Shown here: piece after piece, positions 31,580 through 40,257 of the stretch
Layout: every line of letters begins with the position of its first letter
How positions within the stretch are numbered: position 1 is the stretch's first letter
Origin: Bacteroidota bacterium
GTDB lineage: Bacteria; Bacteroidota; Ignavibacteria; Tepidaquicellales; Tepidaquicellaceae
Assembly (NCBI GenBank): GCA_018266875.1
Contig: JAFDZR010000011.1
Span: 28,379-68,686, forward strand
Direction: 5' to 3'
Length of the DNA: 40,308 nt
Notes under the pieces: generated by a model
The model's database searches: none
The model's input: the letters and a program-made list of their open reading frames with translations, nothing else
What the model was told of the DNA's origin: nothing
Program-made: the position numbers and the translations under genes

Positions 31580-33610
31580 ATGAAGAAAATCAAAATCCCC
31601 GTAAAGAAAAAGAGAACCAATAAGGAAGATTTCGGAAAGTACAGCTTTGAAAGTCCCTTTAAGCCCAGCAGAACATTAAAGATTGTCTTTTATGCAATAG
31701 TTATACTCCTGCCAGTATTGCTGACTTTTATTTATTACAGGTTTGCTGTCAGAACAAATAATTACATGAGCTTTCCCCTTGATGATCCGTGGATCCATCT
31801 TACTTTCGGAAGAAATCTTGTGGATTATTTCAGCTTCTCATTTTTTAAAAATGAAATGGTTACGGCAGGTTCCACTTCTCCCCTTTACACATTTTTAGTT
31901 GCATTTGGTTTTCTGATAATCAGTAATGAGATGATCATAAGTTATGCTCTCGGCGTGGGATTTTTTGTATTATCCTCTATTGCATTCTACAAACTCTGCT
32001 CTTATGAATTTGACAAGGAAAATCTGTTTGCGCTTCTGTGCGCGCTTATTTTTATAATTGACAAATGGATGAACTTCATTTCGCTCTCGGGAATGGAAAC
32101 CACGCTTTTCATTTTTTTACTGCTCGCCGCATCATATTTTTACAGGCTAAGGAAAGCTGTGCCTTTTGCGATCTTCCTCGGTCTTATAATCTGGACACGT
32201 CCCGACGGAGTTGCTTTCATTGCTGCTGTCGTAATTGATTATCTTCTGGTAAGGAGATATTCCAAAGATCAGCTGAGTCTTAAGTTGTTTTCCGCAAGGG
32301 ATCTGAAAATGATTGGGATTGTATTCGGTCTGATTATAGCCGCATACCTTGCAATGAATTTCTATCTTTCAGGTTCTGTGTTTCCAAATACTTACAATGC
32401 CAAGCTCACTTACTATTCGCCTGAATTCAGAAGCAGGTGGGATTTTTTAAGTTTCGAAGTCTGGGATTATTTCAGGGAAGGAACATATTCACCTATCTCC
32501 GTAAAGGGATCCTATTACATTATCATGATAGGTTTTCTTTTTTCTCTGGGAAAACTCATCTATGATCTTTATAAGAAAAATTACAATCAGAACACCCTGT
32601 ATATAGCATTTGCTCTCATTCTTATATTCATATACTGGTATAAGCTTCCTTATGCTCACAGATTCGGCAGATATATGATGCCCATAATTCCTTTCTTTAT
32701 TCTGGTGGGAACGATCGGATTCAGGGACATTGCAAGGATCACAAACAAATACACTCAGAATATACTTTTCTCAAGAAGTCTTTTTTATATCTTTATCAGT
32801 CTGACATATTTTCTCGGCATGGGAAATTATGATGAGACTAGGGAATTGTATGCCGTTCAGTGCAGATACATACACGACAGACAGGTTAATGCTGCAATGT
32901 GGTTCAAAAAATATTCAGCGGAAGGAGATGTTATTGCAACCCATGATGTGGGAGCGATCGGGTTTTACAGCGGGCGGAAGGTGGTCGATGTGGCAGGGCT
33001 CGTTACGCCAGAACTTATAAGCAAGATCAATGACAGAAATTATGTTGAATACATGACTGAATATATAAAGGGTAAGGGAGTCACGCACCTCGCATTTTTA
33101 AGGGAATGGTACAGGGTTGCAAATCAGAATCCGCTTTACACGACTCCGGACAATATATCGCCGGAGATTATGGATATTTATAAATTTTATCCCAATAAGA
33201 CGCACATCATTTCCAAAGAAGCTAATGAACTTGTCATGTACGGGCTCAGACTTGTAAATCAGAAAGCAGCTCAGCAGCTTATCTATTTTATGGACAGACT
33301 TCTCGTGCTGGAGCCGGAATATGCTTACGCCCACTATCTGCGGGCCTACGGTTACTCTCTGCTCGACAGGAATGCCGAATATGAAAGAGACATGACGGAA
33401 GCTCTCAGGATTCAGCCGGACTTCAAAGATGCTCATCTGTATTACGGCATTTATCTGAGCAACAACCGGAGATTTACCGAAGCAAAGCCGCATCTTGAAA
33501 AAGTTATTGAAATGGAACCTCTGAATAAACTTGCGGAAACCGCCTTAACAACAGTGAACGATTCGCTTTATACTCGCGAAAAGTTACTGGAAGAAAAGGA
33601 TGTAAAGTAG
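31580..33610 (+). CDS. GT-C fold membrane glycosyltransferase with TPR tail
   Basis: A 676-residue integral membrane protein. A Lys-rich cytoplasmic N-terminus (KKIKIPVKKKRTNKED) leads into TM1, then the first periplasmic loop carries SFPLDDPWIHLTFGRNL (Asp68-Asp69), the acidic motif of GT-C enzymes. About ten further hydrophobic segments follow to about residue 410. The soluble part contains DVIATHDVGAIGFYSGRKVVDVAGLVTPE, a segment seen in many uncharacterised GT-C proteins, and a C-terminal TPR-like pair (about 575-665: AYAHYLRAYGYSLLDRNAEY; AHLYYGIYLSNNRRFTEAK). Presumed transfer of a lipid-linked sugar on the periplasmic face; donor and acceptor unknown. It is followed after 46 bases by mltG. 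Confidence 0.8.
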   Translation: MKKIKIPVKKKRTNKEDFGKYSFESPFKPSRTLKIVFYAIVILLPVLLTFIYYRFAVRTNNYMSFPLDDPWIHLTFGRNLVDYFSFSFFKNEMVTAGSTSPLYTFLVAFGFLIISNEMIISYALGVGFFVLSSIAFYKLCSYEFDKENLFALLCALIFIIDKWMNFISLSGMETTLFIFLLLAASYFYRLRKAVPFAIFLGLIIWTRPDGVAFIAAVVIDYLLVRRYSKDQLSLKLFSARDLKMIGIVFGLIIAAYLAMNFYLSGSVFPNTYNAKLTYYSPEFRSRWDFLSFEVWDYFREGTYSPISVKGSYYIIMIGFLFSLGKLIYDLYKKNYNQNTLYIAFALILIFIYWYKLPYAHRFGRYMMPIIPFFILVGTIGFRDIARITNKYTQNILFSRSLFYIFISLTYFLGMGNYDETRELYAVQCRYIHDRQVNAAMWFKKYSAEGDVIATHDVGAIGFYSGRKVVDVAGLVTPELISKINDRNYVEYMTEYIKGKGVTHLAFLREWYRVANQNPLYTTPDNISPEIMDIYKFYPNKTHIISKEANELVMYGLRLVNQKAAQQLIYFMDRLLVLEPEYAYAHYLRAYGYSLLDRNAEYERDMTEALRIQPDFKDAHLYYGIYLSNNRRFTEAKPHLEKVIEMEPLNKLAETALTTVNDSLYTREKLLEEKDVK

Positions 33611-33656
33611 AGACATTTCGGACTAGCCGTATTTCTTATTAATTCAGATTTTTCAC

Positions 33657-34721
33657 TTGGAAATTTCTTTTATTAAAATAAAAAGATATTATTTTTATAT
33701 TCTGATCCTGAATATTCTAATGATATCTTTTTCAGCATATTTCATTTTCTTTTCACCTTACCAATGGAAAGGTCCTGACGAGAAAAAGTTTGTGATCACT
33801 CAGGGTGAACCTCTGAACAGCATTATAGACGACCTTGAAAAAAGCGGCATTATTTCAGACAGAATCCTTTTTAAACTTGCAGTAATGCTGACATTCAACG
33901 AAAGCAAAATCATTTCCAAAAGCTACATACTCAAAAACGGCATGAGCAATTACGAACTTGTAAAAATACTGACCGACAACACGGTAAGACTTGTTAAGAT
34001 CACTATTCCGGAAGGTTATACTCTAAAGCAGATAGCATCACTCGGCGCGAAAAAATTAGCACTCTCAGAAGACAAAATTTACAAAGCCGCATCTGATGAT
34101 TCACTAATAAATATGCTCGGCTTAAAGAGCAGGATCAAAAACCTCGAGGGCTTTCTTTTCCCGGATACATATGAGTTATCGCAGCAGATCACCGAGAAGG
34201 AATTTATTGAAACTCTTTTTGATGAATTCTACAAAAATGTTTACTATAAAAGCGACATAGAAGACATTGCCGAAAAAAACAGCGATTCCCTTCTGAAGAT
34301 AATTACTCTCGCATCTATAATAGAAGCGGAGACCAATATAGACGAAGAGAGAGCTGTCATTTCAGGAGTCTACCACAACCGTCTGAAACGAAACATGAAA
34401 CTGGAAGCCGATCCTACGGTTCAGTATGTAATTCCCGGAGGTCCAAAGCAGAGACTGCTGTTTGAAGACCTAAAGATCAATTCACCTTACAATACTTATC
34501 TGAACAAAGGTCTTCCTCCCGGTCCCATCAACAATCCCGGGCTTAAGTCAATAATGGCAGCAATGGATCCTGATGACAATAAATATATTTTCTTTGTGGC
34601 AACGGGCGAAGGCGGGCACAGATTTTCCGAAACTTATGATCAGCATCTGAATGCAATTAAAGATTACAAAAAAAAGCTGAAAGAAAATAAAATCAAAAAA
34701 GAAAACGGAAAGCAGAATTGA
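33657..34721 (+). CDS. mltG: Endolytic peptidoglycan transglycosylase MltG
   Basis: A 354-residue YceG/MltG protein: short cytoplasmic N-terminus, one membrane anchor (about residues 12-32), a LysM-like domain (FVITQGEPLNSIIDDLEKSG) and the catalytic domain with KNLEGFLFPDTYEL and TLASIIEAETN (Glu223 equivalent to the catalytic Glu218 of E. coli), then LKLEADPTVQYVI-type residues (MKLEADPTVQY) and SPYNTYLNKGLPPGPINNPG. It cuts nascent glycan strands in the periplasm and sets strand length. Start is TTG at 33657. The stop overlaps the TTG of the next gene by 4 bases, so the two are translationally coupled. Confidence 0.94.
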   Translation: MEISFIKIKRYYFYILILNILMISFSAYFIFFSPYQWKGPDEKKFVITQGEPLNSIIDDLEKSGIISDRILFKLAVMLTFNESKIISKSYILKNGMSNYELVKILTDNTVRLVKITIPEGYTLKQIASLGAKKLALSEDKIYKAASDDSLINMLGLKSRIKNLEGFLFPDTYELSQQITEKEFIETLFDEFYKNVYYKSDIEDIAEKNSDSLLKIITLASIIEAETNIDEERAVISGVYHNRLKRNMKLEADPTVQYVIPGGPKQRLLFEDLKINSPYNTYLNKGLPPGPINNPGLKSIMAAMDPDDNKYIFFVATGEGGHRFSETYDQHLNAIKDYKKKLKENKIKKENGKQN

Positions 34722-36268
34722 AAAAAAACATCTTAAATCTTTTTTCATTGTTTCAGAAACTGGATTACAGGGATAAGGACAGTTCAGGCTTTAAAAAACT
34801 GACAGGCATCATTATAGCTTACCTTTTTTCCAATTCTATGCTGTCTCTGAATTTCAGTCTTATTTTCAACGAGAGAAGTTTTGTGATTATGGCGTTGACA
34901 TCAAATCTCTTCCTGATAATAATGATAGTCATCAACGACTTTGACAATCTTTTTCTCGGAGCAAAAAGCATTGAGACTCTGCGCTCACTTCCGCTAAGGG
35001 ACAGGGAAATTTTCTCGGCAAAATTTATATCAGCAGCTGCATTCCTCCTGATCTTCATTGGAGCAGCTTCCCTGCCGCAGGTAATATTTTTTTATTTTAT
35101 CAACAGTAACATATTTTATGTTCTGTCATTTCTGGCAACTGACATTTTATTCTCCTATGCAGCAGTGAGCGTTGTAACTCTTCTTTACTGTATCATTGTT
35201 TTGAATTTTAAAAAAAGAGCCACGGTCTTTCTCAATCTCTTTCAGTTCCTGTTCTTTATATTTGTTTTTTATTCAACATCAATGGGGAGCAGATCATCAT
35301 CAGCGGAAAGACCCGTTTCGGACAGGCTGAATATTCTTGAAAACGGATTTTTCAAATATCTTCCCCAGTCATATTTTTCCGGATCGGTTTATGAACCAAT
35401 GCGTTTTCTGATCCTGTTGCTGTCCTGTTTATTTGTTATTTTCCTTCTGTACAGATTCATTTCCATGAGATATAATAAGCTTCTGGAGATCACCTCGTCA
35501 ATCGGCAAAAAGAGCTCTTCGGGAATTAAGTTTCCGCTGTTCGAAAAAATTAACCGGCTCTTCATAAAATTCCTTCCGGGCAGTAATGCAGAGCTTGCAT
35601 CATTCGGACTTGTCAGGGACCATCTGAAGAACTCAAGGTTTCTCAGGCTTAAATACTTACCGCTGCTGTTTATACCCGTGGTAGTGGTTCTGATCGGATT
35701 CTTTACCGGTCCTTCACAATTTCTTTTCTTCAAACTATCGAATGAAGATCCGGGATTTTTTAACACTTCTTTAAAACTTATCAGTCCGTCAATTCTGATG
35801 ACGATCATTCTGTGTTCGAGAATACTTGTCTCCAACACAAAGATCCTCGATGAAAATTCATCCGATACGCGCTGGATATTTGACTCGCTTCCGGTAAAGA
35901 ATATTTCTTCATACATACGCGGGGCAAACTCATTTATTTTCTTTGCAATGATAATGCCGATGATTATTTTTGTGTTTCTGTTGATAACGTTTACAGGGGA
36001 ATTTTACACCGTTTTTCTGAACTTCATTTTCACAGCTGCTGCGGTTTACTTCATTATTTCAGTTGCGTCATTATTTGACAAAAATATTCCGTTCACTCTT
36101 GAGAATTCCAAATTTAATTCGGCGACAAAATTCCTTGAGGTGATTTTTTCAATGATACTTGGTATAGTTGTATTTTTCATTCAGATTTTTGTTTTTCAAA
36201 ACATTATATTTGTATTGTCGGCGGCAATAGTGTTTACCGCCGTATCTTACTTCTTAAACAGAAACTAA
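34718..36268 (+). CDS. ABC-2-like multi-pass membrane protein, orphan permease
   Basis: A 516-residue protein with about 12 hydrophobic segments. The section ETLRSLPLRDREIFSAKFI, an amphipathic cytoplasmic stretch after the second or third helix, is typical of ABC-2-type exporter permeases (the 'putative ABC exporter' group); a second similar stretch is WIFDSLPVKNISSYIRGA. Both read as coupling-helix regions, which suggests an internal duplication of two six-helix halves. No ATPase gene lies beside it. The start is TTG, overlapping the mltG stop. Function and substrate are unknown; a two-fold permease whose ATPase is elsewhere is the simplest reading. Confidence 0.6.
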   Translation: MKKNILNLFSLFQKLDYRDKDSSGFKKLTGIIIAYLFSNSMLSLNFSLIFNERSFVIMALTSNLFLIIMIVINDFDNLFLGAKSIETLRSLPLRDREIFSAKFISAAAFLLIFIGAASLPQVIFFYFINSNIFYVLSFLATDILFSYAAVSVVTLLYCIIVLNFKKRATVFLNLFQFLFFIFVFYSTSMGSRSSSAERPVSDRLNILENGFFKYLPQSYFSGSVYEPMRFLILLLSCLFVIFLLYRFISMRYNKLLEITSSIGKKSSSGIKFPLFEKINRLFIKFLPGSNAELASFGLVRDHLKNSRFLRLKYLPLLFIPVVVVLIGFFTGPSQFLFFKLSNEDPGFFNTSLKLISPSILMTIILCSRILVSNTKILDENSSDTRWIFDSLPVKNISSYIRGANSFIFFAMIMPMIIFVFLLITFTGEFYTVFLNFIFTAAAVYFIISVASLFDKNIPFTLENSKFNSATKFLEVIFSMILGIVVFFIQIFVFQNIIFVLSAAIVFTAVSYFLNRN

Positions 36269-36276
36269 ATCACAAT

Positions 36277-36927
36277 ATGGGCGGAGTAAAAACTTCAGCA
36301 GAACCACAGACAGAAACATCGGCTTTAATAAAATCCTATGACGGAGAAGGCAGGAATGTGATACTGGCTATGACCGGAACGAGCGGGTCAATTTACGGAC
36401 TGAGAATCCTGAGAGCGCTTCTCATAAATGAATTCAATGTTGATCTGATTTTATCCGAGTACGCTTCCTTTACGATGTACAAGGAATGCGGCGTGGATCT
36501 TAAACCAAATGTTATAGCAACGCTTTTCCCCGAGATCCTGATTATGAAATCCACGGTTACTTTTCACAACAACCTGGATCTTAAGTCGGAGATATTCACA
36601 AATAAATTCAATTGTCACGGAATGATAGTGGCTCCTTGCTCAATGGGAATACTTGCAGGAATAGCAAACGGCGAGTGCAAAACTCTCATGGAAAAATCAG
36701 CGGACTACGCTTTGTCATATTCCAAACCTCTAGTAATTGTTCCGAGGGAAACGCCTTTGAACAAGATACATCTGAAGAATATGGTAAAGATCATTGAAGC
36801 AGGCGGAAAGATCGTACCTGCCATGCCGAGTTTTGAATACAGTCCGAAGGATTTCAATGATCTTGCCGATCATATTGCAGGAAGGGTGCTTGACATACTT
36901 GCGCTTAATGACAATTCAGTTGCATAA
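36277..36927 (+). CDS. ubiX: UbiX-type flavin prenyltransferase
   Basis: A 216-residue flavoprotein of the UbiX/Pad1 family, which joins dimethylallyl monophosphate to FMN to make the prenyl-FMN cofactor of UbiD decarboxylases. The FMN-binding N-terminus is VILAMTGTSGSIYGLRIL (most members have GASGxxY; here Thr replaces Ala). MIVAPCSMGILAGIANG and the PLVIVPRETPLNKIHLKNM segment with the active-site residues are present. The first 26 residues or so are an extra N-terminal stretch. No ubiD is in the window. It lies 9 bases after the permease gene and converges with the peptidase-barrel gene. Confidence 0.9.
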   Translation: MGGVKTSAEPQTETSALIKSYDGEGRNVILAMTGTSGSIYGLRILRALLINEFNVDLILSEYASFTMYKECGVDLKPNVIATLFPEILIMKSTVTFHNNLDLKSEIFTNKFNCHGMIVAPCSMGILAGIANGECKTLMEKSADYALSYSKPLVIVPRETPLNKIHLKNMVKIIEAGGKIVPAMPSFEYSPKDFNDLADHIAGRVLDILALNDNSVA

Positions 36928-36942
36928 TTTTTCCCGGACTGC

Positions 36943-39822
36943 TTAAAAGTCAAATCCGAAATAAACATTGTGAAAGAGATTGCCCTGCAGTTTTTTAAAA
37001 TTATTCTCGATCCTCTTTCCGATATCATATCTTAATACTATCAGCCCGAGAGCATTAAGTCTGATCCCCGCTCCTATGCTTCCTTTTGTATAGCTGTCGC
37101 TGTATTTGTCGTCCCATGCATTTCCGGCATCAAAGAAAAACGCTCCCTTTATTCCCGGAAAATCCAGTCCTATCCCAAGCGGGAACCTGAGAGCAATTAC
37201 ATTCAGCAGAGGGAATCTCAGTTCGGCATTTGCCTGCCAGAGCTTGCTTCCCCTGATTGAATTAAGAGGCCATCCTCTGAGCGACCAGCTTCCTCCCATA
37301 AAAAATCTTCTCGGCTCTTTTCCTTCATTCATGAAGAACTGAGTTCTTAATGCGAGCGCTGAAGGTCTTCCGATCCTGATATACTTTCTGAAATCAAAAA
37401 AGATTGAATAATAATTTACATTTGAGTTTGCAATATCCGTTGTGTAACCGAGAGTAAGATTCAGTCTTTCGCCGTCCATCGGTCCGGTGTAACTCCAGAG
37501 AGTATTGTCCCTGACATAACTGATGTAATTTGACAGAAGAAGGGATCGTGTATTTTCAAGAATATCAAAACTTCTGGTTGACTGGGCAAGACTTACGGTC
37601 ATTTCAATTCTTCTGAAGAATGAAAGCGGATATGCAAGACTCAGGTATCCGCCGTAGAGACGTTCGAAGTATGACGAATTGAAATTTCCAATATCATATC
37701 TTCTTCCCGACAGATGGTAAATACCATAAGCATAGTTCAGTCTGCTCTCAACAGAAACTTTAGATATTGCGATATTGAAACTCTTCCAGAAGTCCTGATC
37801 TCCGTTGGCATTATTGAATACGAGAAAATAATATTTTTCATTTCCCAGAAGATCGCTAAGTGAGATTATTCCGCCTGTATTTGCCCCGAATACCGGATCT
37901 ACGGTAAGGGCTGTGGTAGCAATGTCAAAGGAAAATTTCTTTTGATACGGGACTGAATTCTTCTTTGTATTGCTTTTGATCCTGCCCACTGTCCAGATGT
38001 CGTCTTTCTTTTTTAATTCTGTTTTAACTTTAATTTTACTGCTGTCATATCTTTCCTGAATGTGAGAAAGCATCTTAATGTTAATGGATCCTTTTTCAAA
38101 AGTGGAGAATACAATTTTATCCTTTCCGCTCCATTTAGGATCATAAGCCGCTGTAATGAAATTTGTGATCTGCCTCATTTCAAGATCATCGTAATCGAGG
38201 ACGCTTTTATCTTTAAGAGAATTTGTACCGAATTCAACCGGCTCAGAGGTTATTGATCTTTTCAGATCTATCATCCAGATATTCTGCGGTCCTTTAACAT
38301 CGGAAGTAAATACAATCTTTTTACCGTCCTCGGAAAAATTCGGCGCATAATCAATCTGATCACCCAGTGTAATGTAATCAATCCTGCCAGTATTAACTTC
38401 ATACAGGAACAGGTTGTAAGCTTTCTTTTTTCCGAAACTTGTTCTGTCCGAGGAGAATACAATATATTTCCCGTCGGGAGAAAAATCCGGATCCCTGTCA
38501 TCATAATAATCATTGGTAAGCCGTTTCAATTCGCTTGTAGTTAAATCAAGTATATAAAGATCATTCAGTCCTCCGAAATCCGCAGCCGGAAATACGATTT
38601 TATTTCCATCCCTGCTCCAGGACGGAGAGCCGATGCTCACAATATCCGGAAATGAAAAATCTGAGATCACCTCATTTGTCCGCGTATCGAGAATATGAAG
38701 CGCGTCTGCATTTCCTTTCTGTGTAACAAAAGCCAGCTGACCTGTTGAAGAGACATCAAGTCCCGTTCTGAAAAAATGGAACTGTTCGAATTCATCATTC
38801 GCCTCTCCTCCGATCACAAGCTCAGCTCCTTCTCTTTTTTTTAAGTCGATCTTATATATGCTTGTAAAACCGGTTTTATTACCTATAAAATATATTTCCT
38901 TTTTCCCGTTTGCGTTTGAAAAAGTCGGCTTGTGGGCAAATGATTCAGAATAAAGATTCTCAGTAACCTGTGAAGGATCATCAAGATCCCTGTACTGCAC
39001 AAAATATTTTTTTTCCAGACTGTAAAGGAATCCCTTGTCAAACTGTGCATAATCCATTCCGAGCGTGATCTTCATAATGTTTGAAAAATTCTCGTCCATC
39101 CAGAAATTATCCATCATCTGAAGTATTTTATCCTCGCCGAAATTTTCAGAAATATATTCAACAGCTTTCTGTCCCATTTTATACATCAGGTAAGTGCCGT
39201 AGATCCTCTCCCAGTTGTCAAGTCCGGGAAGATATCCGGTAAGAACTGCATCCTTCAGCACCATATCCGCCTGCGTGTCCCATTCAGTTGACCAGTATTC
39301 AGCAAGACCTTCTGTAAACCAGAGAGGAGGTGAACCGCCGAGAGTTTTTCTGTGTGTTTTCAGAACGTTGTTGATCTTGCTCATCATAAACACATGGACG
39401 AGTTCATGCTTAATGACATGTCTGAACTGTGAAAGCGATCCTTCAAATGGTATAACGACTCTGCCTTTAATGAACTCAAAAAATCCCCCTACGCCGTCCG
39501 GAATAAATCCGGGCGTAGTGTTGGTCTGTTTGAAATGAAGCGGGGAAGTATAAATTATCATCGGGACTGTGTCGACGAGAGTATGCTTGAATTTCTGCTG
39601 ATGTTCCTTATAACATTCCTCGGCAATATTGGCTGCGATCTCTCCGAGTTCCTTTGCTTCCTTATAATAATATATCTGAAAATGTTCCGTCTGAAGTATG
39701 TTCCAGTCAAAATCCGAATACTGAACTTTATTCCTGCCGAAATCAACGAACTGGGAATAGCTTATCCCGCTCGAAGACAGGATTAACAGAAAAAAATAAA
39801 ATATTTTTTTAATGCTGTTCAT
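36943..39822 (-). CDS. Gluzincin peptidase, TolB-like propeller and BamA-like barrel fusion
   Basis: A 959-residue outer-membrane protein in three parts. Residues 1-23 are a signal peptide (cleavage near SYSQ). About residues 40-270 form a peptidase MA-like metalloprotease: HVIKHELVHVF (HExxH, His139-His143) and PLWFTEGLAEYW with Glu171 as third zinc ligand. About 290-620 hold TolB/PD40-type propeller blades (SWSRDGNKIVFPA, DFSPDGKYIVFSSD, NFSEDGKKIVFTSD, KWSGKDKIVFSTF). About 640-959 form a BamA/Omp85-like surface-antigen barrel (RRFFMGGSWSLRGWP, GIKGAFFFDAGNAWDD) ending NVYFGFDF with a C-terminal Phe, but no POTRA domains are evident. Likely a surface-anchored or periplasm-facing protease whose propeller recognises a partner; not assigned to a named protein. 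Confidence 0.82.
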   Translation of the reverse strand: MNSIKKIFYFFLLILSSSGISYSQFVDFGRNKVQYSDFDWNILQTEHFQIYYYKEAKELGEIAANIAEECYKEHQQKFKHTLVDTVPMIIYTSPLHFKQTNTTPGFIPDGVGGFFEFIKGRVVIPFEGSLSQFRHVIKHELVHVFMMSKINNVLKTHRKTLGGSPPLWFTEGLAEYWSTEWDTQADMVLKDAVLTGYLPGLDNWERIYGTYLMYKMGQKAVEYISENFGEDKILQMMDNFWMDENFSNIMKITLGMDYAQFDKGFLYSLEKKYFVQYRDLDDPSQVTENLYSESFAHKPTFSNANGKKEIYFIGNKTGFTSIYKIDLKKREGAELVIGGEANDEFEQFHFFRTGLDVSSTGQLAFVTQKGNADALHILDTRTNEVISDFSFPDIVSIGSPSWSRDGNKIVFPAADFGGLNDLYILDLTTSELKRLTNDYYDDRDPDFSPDGKYIVFSSDRTSFGKKKAYNLFLYEVNTGRIDYITLGDQIDYAPNFSEDGKKIVFTSDVKGPQNIWMIDLKRSITSEPVEFGTNSLKDKSVLDYDDLEMRQITNFITAAYDPKWSGKDKIVFSTFEKGSINIKMLSHIQERYDSSKIKVKTELKKKDDIWTVGRIKSNTKKNSVPYQKKFSFDIATTALTVDPVFGANTGGIISLSDLLGNEKYYFLVFNNANGDQDFWKSFNIAISKVSVESRLNYAYGIYHLSGRRYDIGNFNSSYFERLYGGYLSLAYPLSFFRRIEMTVSLAQSTRSFDILENTRSLLLSNYISYVRDNTLWSYTGPMDGERLNLTLGYTTDIANSNVNYYSIFFDFRKYIRIGRPSALALRTQFFMNEGKEPRRFFMGGSWSLRGWPLNSIRGSKLWQANAELRFPLLNVIALRFPLGIGLDFPGIKGAFFFDAGNAWDDKYSDSYTKGSIGAGIRLNALGLIVLRYDIGKRIENNFKKLQGNLFHNVYFGFDF

Positions 39823-40080
39823 ATACAGAAATTACTGAAACGTGAAATTGTTAATCAGAAAAAAAGTGTATTTCCTTAACAAGCTGTAACTGATTTAAAT
39901 TACATTAAGAAAATAATCTGTGAGGGTTGAATTAACTCTTAATCTAAAATAAATAAGAAAATCTTTAAATTCCACACATGTTTAAATAATTTTAATTTTA
40001 AAATTTTCGGTCTTGAGAAAGCGTATTTTAATCACTGTGTTCAGGATTTAATTATTCTGAGAATAAACTGTATTCAGAAT

Positions 40081-40146
40081 GTTTTACGCTCAATCCGACA
40101 GGAGCTCTTGAGCGAAGGTCTGAAAGTACCGGGGACAAGTCGCCCG
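40081..40146 (-). repeat. Degenerate second-module copy of the intergenic repeat
   Basis: On the minus strand the segment reads CGGGCGACTTGTC, GTACTTTCAGACCT, GCTCCTGTCGG, then GCGTAAAA, paralleling the 26454-26520 module (CGGGACGACTTTTC, TTACTTTCGAGCCT, GCTCCTGTCGG, CGCATAAAA) in the same order and spacing. Many positions differ, so it is an old or diverged copy in the opposite orientation. Confidence 0.5.
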
Positions 40147-40161
40147 TTAGTGAATCAATAA

Positions 40162-40241
40162 TGTCCAAATTAATTTTTAATCATAAGAAATACTTTAATA
40201 TTAAAAATATTAAAAATCTTTTAAACTTTTTTATATATTTT
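40162..40241. repeat. Inverted copy of window bases 1-73
   Basis: 40162-40200 is the exact reverse complement of bases 35-73 (39 of 39), and the similarity resumes through GTTTAAAAGATTTT after an extra stretch of about 10 AT bases in the right copy. This is far beyond chance even in AT-rich DNA. Confidence 0.8.
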
Positions 40242-40257
40242 GTCAAACAATCCGCCT

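Noticed and set aside
40081-40146. Possible tRNA or small RNA because of stems and GC-rich patch
   Set aside because: No cloverleaf, no GTTCGA-type T-loop or CCA end; better explained as a diverged intergenic repeat copy.
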